The translations under genes were made by a program, and so were the position numbers. Shown one piece after another: positions 44,195 to 53,234 of a DNA stretch of 64,000 bases (position 1 is its first letter; every line of letters begins with the position of its first letter). Under the pieces are notes generated by a model that worked only from the letters and a program-made list of their open reading frames with translations, did not search any database and was not told the origin of the DNA. Source of the DNA: Acheta domesticus (Eukaryota > Arthropoda > Insecta > Orthoptera > Gryllidae); assembly GCA_031308135.1 (NCBI GenBank), contig JAHLJT010000631.1, forward strand, positions 147,690,580 through 147,754,579, written 5' to 3'.

Positions 44195-44898
44195 AATACG
44201 CTCTAAAACGCATCTCAACTTCTAACATTTAATTATATTTTTTATTTTTCATTTTTTTCGATGTTTTTATAATCCAAGCTATGAAAGCAAAAAAGGTTAT
44301 AAATTACTGCTTGAGTTAAAACAACTATTAACAAATAACATTAGAAACGAGGATAATTTGTTAATTTATGATGTTAGGTTTCATATAATGAAATAAGTAA
44401 ATAATTTTAAATATTTATGTGATTAGATTTTACTAGCCGGTGAAGGCAACATGTCAAGGACACTTGGGGGTTTTGAGGGAGCATGATTCATAGTAAGCTC
44501 GTTTCTTAGTGTCGTCGACCCTCTGATTGGCACGTGAGAAAGAGAACATTATTTTCTCTTTTGGGAATTCATTGAGTGAATGTTTCTCACGTTCAGGAAT
44601 ACAGGAACATCAGATTTGTCGACATCTATGTACGCATGACAGAAGACGTTATTTGAACTACATCTCTTTCGCAATGGACCAATCCGTCAGATTTTGATGT
44701 TTTAGTGACATTGTTTGAAGCGCTTCTAAGTAATTATTGCGTATTACAGATAATTTTGCTTTGTTGATGGATTCGCTCCAGCGTGGTCATTGTTACAAAA
44801 TAAAACAGCTACAACACAGAGAAGGGAAAGGAATCTATTGTAGGAATACGAACTTATAAAAGTTGTTGTGAAGCTACTAGTAATAGTGACTAAACACA

Positions 44899-46463
44899 AT
44901 GGATGAAGAAGAGTTGTATCGTCTTTTGAACAATAGTGATGAGGATGTATTTTCAAATGGTAGTGACGATTTATATTCTCCTAGTGATGAAGAAAGTGAT
45001 GATGAAGATAGAGTGGATACTATTCCAGACAATATTCTAAATAATGTAATCGCTCCTTCGCAATCACATGAATCTGATGCTGATGACCTCCTGACAAACG
45101 TGCGTACAGGAAATAGTACACATGTTTCACATATTAGAGATATAGTTCGGCATGACATGTCATGGAACAATTTGACACAGCAGTCATGTAAAATTACTTA
45201 TAATCCAAATAATGACGAGGTTGGAATAAATTCTGATATTGTGGAGACAATGACAGATTGTTTGCCCCATGATTTTTTTTCTTTATTTCTGGATGAAGAG
45301 ATCCTAAACTTTCTTGTCAGAGAAACCAATAGGTATGCAACTCAGGAACTTTCCAAACTAACTCAGACTACGGTTCGTTTGTCAAAATGGACCAATACTG
45401 CTACAGAAGAAATGAAAAATTTTCTGGGAATTATTCTATGTATGGGACTGGTTAGATTACCAACTACAGGTTCTTACTGGCAGAGAAGTAATCTAATTTA
45501 TACAAATACTATTCGGGAAGTAATGCCCCGTAATAGATTTGTATTAGTCCTCAGATTTTTTCACTGTGGTAATAATGAAAATGTGACCATAGGAAATCGT
45601 CTATATAAAATACAAGATCTAATCGATCTTCTTGTTTCAAAATTTCATCAAGCTGTCATTCCTGAGCGAGATATGTGTATTGATGAATCAACGATTCCCT
45701 TTCAAGGAAGATTATTATTCAAACAATACATTCAAAACAAACGGCATACATCTGGACTTAAAATTTTCAAATTATGTACAGGAGATTATTATACTTGTCA
45801 GTACAAAATTTATGCGGGAAAAGAGAAAACTGTGGGTAAAAGTGTAGCCATGAAAACTGTCATGGAACTCTGTGAACCATATCTGAATTTTGGAAGAACT
45901 CTAACAGTAGACAGCTGGTACAGCAGTGTTAGCTTGGCGGAGGAACTGGTAAAATCCGGAACACACTTGGTCGGTACTCTGCGAAGTAACAGAAGAGGCA
46001 ACCCGATAGATGTGGTGAGGAAGAAGCTGAACAAAGGAGTGACAGGAGGAACAGGAGTGACCAAATGGGATCGTATCACACACCTCTCAGACGTTCTCTG
46101 AAATGGTACAGAAAGATTGCTTTCGACATCCTGTTGTCAACGGCTTTAGTAAATGCACATTCCGTATTCAAAAAAGTAACTGGCAAGAGCATACAAATAA
46201 CTGTTTTCCAAGAAGAAATAATTAAAATGCTGACACAAAAAATACAAGTAGAAGCATCAAGAGTCGAGGCTACTGTTTCACCCAAACACAAAATCGAAAA
46301 GATTCCAATACGCCGAAAATGTTCTAACTGTTACAAATGCTTATCATCCATATTTGGGAGAACTCACGCGCAGAAAAATTGCAAGAAGGTAAACACCACG
46401 TGCAGCAAACGTAATATTGTATTATGTTTAGAATGTTTCCAAAAACTGCACAAAATTTTGTAA
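44899..46463 (+). pseudogene. piggyBac-like transposase, deleted for the third catalytic Asp
   Basis: A clear ATG start with an acidic N-terminus (MDEEELYRLLNNSDED), then the DDE_Tnp_1_7-type core. MCIDESTIPFQGR near 45675 holds the first catalytic Asp and TVDSWYSSVSLAEEL near 45905 the second. The first frame ends at 46101 just after VTKWDR. A second frame from about 46080 continues with LKWYRKIAFDILLSTALVNAH and ends in a Cys-rich domain (RRKCSNCYKCLSS...CLECFQKLH). The roughly 60 residues normally between KWD and KWYRK, with the GGVDxxDQ region and third Asp, are gone. The 400-codon open frame shows little other decay, so the loss is probably recent. Confidence 0.9.
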
Positions 46464-46800
46464 ATAATATTGTATTTTGGGTTATATAAAGAGACGTTCC
46501 AAGTTTAAAATAAAATTTCTTATTGATATTATTTTTATTCTATTCATATCCCTGATATTTTTCATAAGATTCTTTACAAGACCGTAAATAGACACATTTG
46601 ACACATTTATGTGTCAAATGAGAGAGCCAAGATAGCTATGCCAATCAGATAACTCTGCCATGGGTTCAGCTGTAGTATGTGCTCGGGCAGCGGGGTTTAG
46701 AGTAGCGAGGGCAGTCTATAACTTAATTTCAACGAGCAGTCTATAACTTAATTTCAAAAGAATCGAAGCGAAGGCATCCTAGCTACAGCGTAGTCATGAC
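46464..46800. repeat. hairpin and short tandem duplication in the piggyBac-like 3' region
   Basis: CATTTGACACAT and ATGTGTCAAATG, two bases apart at about 46597-46622, form a perfect 12-bp stem. At about 46714-46755 a 24-base unit beginning GCAGTCTATAACTT is tandemly duplicated with a short spacer change. Neither is coding. Confidence 0.8.
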
Positions 46801-47815
46801 AATATAATAGAGAAATGCGTTAATAACTGTCTACATTTGCAAATAAATTATTAAATCCAATAAATGAAGTTCAATTAATGTAATTGTAAATTCATCTTAA
46901 CTGAGTACCATAATGGACCCTCATGGCCTAAACAACTTAAAATGACTTCTAAACATCCTGAGGGTCACATTCGTCCCTCGCATTCTTCCAATCAAAATAA
47001 ACGTCCAGAACCTATTTTAACATAACATAGAAAAATAATAAAGAAAAATATTCCATAAATTGATCAAAAAGGGCTGTGACACTACGGAACCAACAACCTA
47101 AAAATTTCGTTGGCGTCCAACCTGCTAGACAATACGGGCAAACTCCTTGAAGGCCTTCTCCTTCAAAGACTTCAGGAAGATCTACGAGGAACAAATGGGC
47201 TCTCAGAAAGGCAATACGGATTCCGTAAAGGCCGGTCGACGATCGACGCCATCAAAATGTGGCCAAAATGGCAAAGTGGCTACCCGAGGCAAAAAGGACT
47301 TATGTGCTCTTATCGCTATAGACATAAGAAATGCATTTAACTCTGCAAGATAGCATCATATTCTGGAAGCACTAAAGATGAAAAATACGCCAGACTACCT
47401 GCTTAGAATGGTTGACAGCTACCTCAAAGACAGGGTCATGCTTTATTCCTGCAAAGGTAATATGCTAGAGAAGGAAGAGACATGTGGAGTGTCACAGGGA
47501 TCGAAAATCGGGCCACTTCTGTGGAACGTTTTAATATGATGAGTTCCTCGAAATGAGCCTCCCAAAAGGGACCCTGCTGGTAGGCTTCGCAGATGACGCA
47601 ATCATCGTCAGTCAATCGGAGACAGCAGAGGAAATGCAGATCATAATAAATGACAGCCTAGATAGTCAGGAGATGGCTAGACAGAAGGAGTTTTCCAATG
47701 GCAACGGAGAAAACCGAAGCCGTACTCGTCACAGACAGGAGAAAATATACCAAACCAAAACTCATCGTTGCAGGCACGGAAATTCCGTGAAAGAACAGTA
47801 TAACCAGGTCCATGG

Positions 47816-48399
47816 ATGTGAATGATGTGTTACATACCCTGACAATATCAGCTATTTTATTTTAAAATAATTTTTAATTGTCAATTTGCTATTTTATTTT
47901 TCTACTACAAAATATTTCATTACATTTCAAACATTGCGCCTTTGAGAATTCGATTCTTCACAAGGATGAGCGAATCAGTCTGAAATGCCGCGTAGCCTGC
48001 GCTGTGAATCAGATGCACTGTGACCCATTACATCCAGGGTGCCTAGCGTGATGCCTATGAAAAATCAGTCGTTTTACAAACCTTCATTGTCCTCTTCGGT
48101 GTTTGTAAGAGAACGAGGTTGATTAATGAACATTGTCGTTTTATTTAAGTTTTATTACCTTATTATCAACTATTAGGTTATCAACTATTAGGAATTAGGT
48201 TAGGTATTGTGCTGGTTGAATGCACAAGGGTATGTGACTGTGCAATCCACATCTGTGCCCTGGAATGGCGAGCACCACGCGATCCAAAGTGTCTACATAA
48301 TTATGGAGTCGTATTTTTGTGCTGTGGACAAATTATAGCACGTGAGAAACAGTTAAAAATATTTGAAAAAAATATGAGAGGATAGAATTTTATTTAAAC
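47816..48399. other. unassigned AT-rich DNA
   Basis: Begins where LINE E loses its RT frame. It contains the tandem TATCAACTATTAGGT unit at about 48167-48195. No gene is supported; minus-strand open frames at 48353-48632 are shadows of the hAT fragment on the plus strand. Confidence 0.5.
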
Positions 48400-48785
48400 A
48401 GCCAACACAGGATATGTTGAGCAATACAACGGTGATATAAGGGAAAATAAGGAAATGCTTCATTCGAGTTGTATGCTTTTTTGAGAGACAAGGGCTTGAA
48501 TTTTCTAGCCATAATGAAACTAATAGAGAAAATTTCATGGAATGAATGACGTGGATGATATGTCAAGGATGATATGAAAATTCCAGAGTTTCGTGCAATC
48601 TCACCAAGAAATTCAGATACATTGGATCTCAAGTGTGAGCACGGTAATGTCCCATGAAATTAAAAATGAAATTTCTAAAGCCTCTTTTGTCTCCGCCATA
48701 TTGGATGAAACTCTTGATGTAAGCACCAAAGGACATCTGTCAACTGTTTTTCATTACGTGTCCGCAAATTGATTGATTTTCCCTT
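48400..48785 (+). pseudogene. hAT transposase fragment
   Basis: In changing frames the plus strand reads RQGLEFSSHNETNRENFME, then PEFRAISPRN, then SHEIKNEISKASFVSAILDE, ending TLDVSTKGHLSTVFHYVS. The order (a G-FSxHxES-NxGNF-type segment, then EI--EI, then the first catalytic Asp in ILDETxDVS) is that of TTF/DUF4371-type hAT transposases, as at 42054-43808 but a different family. Only about 125 codons remain. No termini were found. Confidence 0.65.
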
Positions 48786-48968
48786 TCCAATTATATTTTT
48801 ATTATAGATCATTGTTTTCCAATTTTATAAATTATGCCAATTCTATTGGGTTCGAAATGATATGAATTGGACAATTTTGAAAATCATTGGGTTTAAGAGT
48901 GCTCTTATTATTAAAGTATGAGGACACACATTTATATTTTGCTAGGTCGTAAACTTAAGTCAACATTT

Positions 48969-50631
48969 ACTTTCCCGTATACGTAAGTATACACGGAGTG
49001 ATATACATAGTATAGGGAAAGTTATGTAATGCTGCGCGAAACTAGTAGTGCTACAGAATGGCACAGACTTTCCCGTATTAGTTTTCTATTTCCTTGGGTC
49101 TTCGCCAGCTATTCGGAATTGCCACATACTCTTTCTTGCCAGCTGTCATCTATCACCGCCAAAAGTACATTTTTTTTGTCATTTTCTTAATTTTTCGGTT
49201 TCCTCTTGGTAGAACGGAAACAATAATTTTAGAACATTAAAGAAAACAAAAACCTAGTCATAAATGTCAATTTTCTTGTAAAAATTATGTGCCGTTTAAG
49301 AGAAAATGGCGATTAAGCGCTACTAAAAACGCGAAATTTCAAGCTCATTTTCACAGAAAATGTTTGAGTTTTCAAAGTTATTTGAAACATTTACACTCAC
49401 AAATATAATAATGTTTAAAATTGCTGGTAATGTGCATATTAAAGATATGAGAGATCATTCAAAAAAATTACAATTATGTAATTTTTGAAAAAACAAAAAA
49501 ATAATTCAAAAAAACCTTAACGCTATACTAAAGAGAGTAATACGCACTATCCGTTACAAAAGTTTGAAGAAACAATTTCCAGCCATATATGAGAAAATGG
49601 CGTTTGAGCGTTTCTGAAAATGCGAAATTTTGAGCTACTTTTCACAGAAAACGGTTGTGTTTTCGATAAACTTTACTTGACATTATTTAAAGCACATGTA
49701 CTCATAAATATAATAATGTAATCAATTCGCCGCTAGTGTAAATATTGACGACGTGAGAGACAAGTCAAAACAATTACATTTTTGCAATTTTTGAAAAAAC
49801 AAAAGAATACAGCAATATGGCATTTATGTCATCTCATAGGGTACATTTAGCACTATCCCTACCAAAAGTTTAAAGAAAAAATTTGGTGCCGTTTTTGAGA
49901 AAATCTTGTTTTGGTAATTTTTTAAAAATGCTCATATTGCACGCAATATTGCGCGAAAACTACTAAAATTTTCAGAACAATGTACATGACTTTAAACAAA
50001 GAACTCACTTTGGAGAACACATTTTATTTGAAGGAAAAATCTCTATCTTCAATTTTGTAGTTGGAGACAGACGCCGAAAAAAATTCAAACTTTCACAATT
50101 TTCGAAAATTCAGAGTTATTCGTGAAAATCGGACATAAGCCATGTTAAAAGGTGTATTTTACTCTATTCATACAAGAAATTTAAAGAAAAAATTTGGAGC
50201 CGTTTTCGAGAAAATTTTTAAAATCCCTGGGAGGCTTCATATAAAGTACCCCCAAATTTTGAAGAATCGTTTTCAAAATCTCAAAGCTTTGACTAAAACC
50301 AGATCGACATCCATTTTGGAAGAAATTGTACCTATGGTTTAGGCGCTAGCAGTGTTCAGAGACGGACAGACGGACAGAAAGACAGATGGACGTTTTCCTT
50401 TCAATTGGTTTTTCGGTATCAAGGACCTAGAAAACAGGGTTTCTGGCTACACCACGTGTTAGAGGATTTCTTTTTTTCTTAATTTAGCAACTGGTTTTAT
50501 CCACTTTTTCCTTTTTGCGGCCCGGCAATTAATTTTTTCCGCCGAAAAGTGGCCATTTTTTCGCGCAGCATTACATAACTTTCCCTATACTATGTATATC
50601 ACTCCGTGTATACGTACGTATACGGGAAAGT
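48969..50631. mobile_element. 1.66-kb element with about 72-bp inverted termini
   Basis: ACTTTCCCGTATACGTAAGT at 48969 and its inverted copy ending TACGTATACGGGAAAGT at 50631 extend inward together for about 72 bases through ACACGGAGTGATATACATAG and AAGTTATGTAATGCTGCGCG with few mismatches. The interior is the best complete copy of the dispersed repeat: CTAGTAGTGCTACAGAATGG then CACAGACTT, repeated AGAAAATGGCGwTT units about 270 bases apart, GACGCCGAAAAAAATTC, GACGGACAGACGGACAG and TTTTTCGGTATCAAGG. No transposase and no clear duplication. Confidence 0.7.
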
Positions 50632-51185
50632 AAAAAGTGGATAAATCCAGTTGCTAAATTAAGAAAAAAAAATCCCTTAACACGTGATGTAGTCTAAATC
50701 CCACTTTTGTAAGCCCTTGATACCGAAAAACCAATTGAAAGCAAAACGTCCGTCCGTCCGTCCGTCCGTCCGTCCGTCCGTCTGTCCGTCCGTCCATATG
50801 TCCGGTGTATGGGAATAACACTAGCGCCTAAACTATGCATACGATTTTTTCCAAATTGAAGAAACCCTTGTCCATCTTGCCTGTATCGAAGCTCTGAGAT
50901 TTTGGAAAACATTCATTAATTTTTGGGGGTACTTTACATGAAGCCTCCCAAATATTTTCAAAATAAAAAAAACGGCTCCAATTTTTTTCTTTAAATTTCT
51001 TGTGAGAATAGAGTAAAATACACTTATTAAGGTGGCTTAGATCCGATTTTCAGGGTTAACTTTGAATTTTCGAAAATTGCGAAAATTTGAATTTTATTCG
51101 GTGTCTCTTTCCAACTACAAAACAGAAGATCATGATTTTTATTTCAAATAAAATTTGCTTTTCGTAGTGTGAGTTCTTTTTTTTT
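50632..51185 (-). repeat. inverted dispersed repeat copy with (CCGT)n minisatellite
   Basis: The blocks of 50000-50560 recur in opposite orientation: AAAAAGTGGATAAATCCAGTT, GATACCGAAAAACCAATTGA, a run of about ten CCGT/TCCG units at about 50746-50795, TACTTTACATGAAGCCTCCC and CGGCTCCAATTTTTTTCTTT. It ends at AGTGTGAGTTCTT, where a LINE fragment is inserted. Confidence 0.8.
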
Positions 51186-51705
51186 AATTTGTTTATTTTA
51201 AGTCGCATCAACAGCTATTGGTTATTAGCGACTACAAATTTGTACATTACATAATATTTTCTTTAGTTATTGTATAAAAACAATGATAATTGATGATACA
51301 CAATGACAATGATAATAACACAATGACACAATTATCTCACAATGACAATGAAAATAAACAATATATAAACAGAAAAATTATACAGAATAATTTAACAGTT
51401 TTGAATCACATTTAAAAGGATTATATGTCATTTAGGAAATTACAAGATTTACAGAAATGTAGTATTTTTTTTTGATAATCCTCGGATGTTAAGATTAGTT
51501 CTTCATCATGCTCATCAATATTCTGCTCGCATCTGTTGTCCTGAAATAGATTACAGTAGTATAGCAAATGATGGATGTTGAGAGAGGTATTGCAGGGCAC
51601 ACAGATGGGAGGGGAATCACTGGTTAGAAGATGCTTGTGACTAAAATTACAATGACCAGTTCTTATTCTTGATAAGATCACCTGTTCTTGTTTAGAAAAG
51701 TCTTC
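51186..51705 (-). mobile_element. 5'-truncated LINE 3' end
   Basis: The minus strand reads ILSRIRTGHCNFSHKHLLTS, then PPICVPCNTSLNIHHLLYYC near 51590, a Cys/His region found near the C-terminus of Jockey/I-group polyproteins. It ends LNDI before a 3' UTR that finishes with the AGTCGC...GCGACT hairpin (51200-51235) and an A-rich tail. The surrounding repeat reads GAGTTCTT before it and resumes GGTCAAGTACAT after it, so this is an insertion into the dispersed repeat. Confidence 0.75.
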
Positions 51706-52744
51706 TTTAAGGTCAAGTACATATTTTGAAAATTTTAGTAGTTTTCGCGCAATATTGCGTGCAATATGTGTAATTTAAAAAAATACAAAAACAAGATTTT
51801 CTCATAAATGGCTCCAAATTTTTTCTTCAAACTTTTGAAATGGATAGTGCTAATTGCACTTTTTAATGGACGTAAAGCTCATTTCGGGGTATGTTTTTGT
51901 TTTTTTCAAAAATTACACAAATGTAATTTCTTTGAAAGATCTCTTACATCTTTAATATGCACATTACCAGCAATTTGTGAACATTATTATGTTCGTGAGT
52001 TAATGATTTTCAAATGACTTCAAATGAAGTTTTTTGAAAACTCAAAAATTTTCTGTGAAAAAGAGCTTCAAATTTCGCATTTTTAATTGCACTTAAACGC
52101 CATTTTCTTAAAAACAGTTACAAATTTTTAAAAGAAAGTTGCCATTGAGGACAAGGTTTTAGTGTCTTTTTATATTCTAAAATTAATATTTCCGTTCTAC
52201 CATTAGGAAACAGAAAAATTAAGAAAATGTCAAAAATATGACTTTGGGCGGCGATAGATGGCAGCTGGCAAGAGTAATTCCGAGCGGGCTATTATGTTTG
52301 TCAGGAAATTACAGAAAAACTACTCATATTTTCAAAACACTCAACATGAGCTTATTTGAAGATCTGTTTTTGATGAGCATATTTCATTAAGAAAAACAAT
52401 CATATCTTCACAATTGTGGTTGGAAAAAGACACCAAAATTATTTTATCTTTAAAAATTTTTGCAAAATCAGGCATTTCAACGAACATGAGGCCTACACCG
52501 TTCTCTTAAGCTTCATTTATGCTATCTCAGGTCCCAATTTTATCAAATACAGTTGTACATTTTTTAAGAAAAGTGGAGCCTCGGGGTACTTCTACTTTGA
52601 TGGTGAAAGATGTGGAGAGAGCTCCAGAAAAAGTTTTTCTTGTTTGAAAACTTTCAATGATTTGTGAAAGATATAATGGAGTACCTAAACTGTGTAATTT
52701 GAAAATTAACACTGGGTGCCAAACGGTATCGAAAGAGAAACAAG
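51706..52744. repeat. dispersed repeat copy, mixed orientation
   Basis: Continues the interrupted copy (GTACATATTTTGAAAATTTTAG, then TTTTCTCATAAATGGCTCC) and runs to GGCGGCGATAGATGGCAGCTGG near 52250. Then comes a segment (52286-52402, GGCTATTATGTTTGTCAGG onward) repeated at 56617-56733. The remainder to 52744 is unassigned. Confidence 0.65.
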
Positions 52745-52766
52745 CTCACAGATCTAGAAATATTAC

Positions 52767-53213
52767 TTGAATTCCTTTGTTCCATTCCCTGCATTGTCAA
52801 CACTCCATTACTCTTTTTGCAAAAAATTGCCAAATTCTCCTCCCACTTGTACTAATTGCAACCAAAACCATACTGCGAATTATAAAGGATGTCCTTACTA
52901 CAAACAAATTGTTAACAACAAAATTTCTAAATTAAATAACATGCCAACTACCTCTAGGTCAGTAAGTAATCCTATAAATAACAATGATCATAAAAAATTA
53001 TATACTTATAATAAATTTGATTTTCCCAATCTTCCACCTCCTAATCCACACCTCTCATTCAAACACACTCCTCAAAACCTAAACAAAATTAGTAACTCTT
53101 CTTCTCTAGATATCACCCAATTAATTACTACAATAGTATCACAAGTTATCTCCACTCTTATCCCGCAAATTCAACAAATTATTAAATCCCTCATTCACAA
53201 ACATAATGTCTAA
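52767..53213 (+). pseudogene. LINE F ORF1 C-terminal part
   Basis: Open for about 148 codons up to a TAA. It contains the Jockey-type knuckle region PPTCTNCNQNHTANYKGCPYY near 52850, followed by an Asn/Pro-rich tail with FPNLPPPNPHLS and a hydrophobic LITTIVSQVISTLIPQIQQI segment, typical of insect Jockey ORF1 proteins. There is no ATG at the left limit because the upstream part is missing. The role in relatives is binding of element RNA. Confidence 0.7.
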
Positions 53214-53234
53214 CAACACTAATTAACTGACTAT

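Larger units (their letters stand above)
41822..47124 (+). mobile_element. piggyBac-like element with CTAG flanks, carrying a hAT
   Basis: Both ends carry CAGGTTGAACGCCA or, read inward at the right, CAGGTTGGACGCCA (13 of 14 identical). CTAG borders both (41818-41821 and 47125-47128). The interrupted LINE E reads ...CTTCTAGACAATACG when the element is removed. Subterminal GCCATGAGGGTC and TGGTACTCA blocks are inverted between 41834-41860 and 46903-46927. Without the hAT the length is about 3.1 kb. It encodes a piggyBac-type transposase. PiggyBac elements normally duplicate TTAA, so CTAG is unusual. Confidence 0.65.
34681..47815 (+). mobile_element. R1-clade LINE E, split by two nested insertions
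   Basis: Host pieces are 34681-37179, 41262-41821 and 47125-47815. ORF1, endonuclease and RT are collinear with LINE D when the insertions at 37180-41261 and 41822-47124 are skipped, so E is older than both. The 3' third of the RT and the 3' UTR are missing after about 47815. D and E are related but clearly different subfamilies, judged from their ORF2 openings. Confidence 0.8.
36256..47815 (+). pseudogene. R1-type ORF2 of LINE E, in three pieces
   Basis: Piece 1 (36256-37179) is the endonuclease: FNLGRGKQAQDLLRQTANEK, then a degraded GDFN motif reading TVDFNAKAADWGEF. Piece 2 (41262-41821) reads KATRSKGD, KNGKAPGPDGIPNEVLKK and SYRPICLL. Piece 3 (47125-47815) resumes with DNTGKLLEGLLL, QYGFRKGRSTIDAIK, IDIRNAFN, GVSQGSKIGPLLWNV and GFADDAIIVSQS, with the FADD box. 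The break between YRPICLL and DNTGK falls inside conserved RT sequence that is continuous in LINE D, which fixes the insertion point to the base. Extra stops occur in all pieces. Confidence 0.8.
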
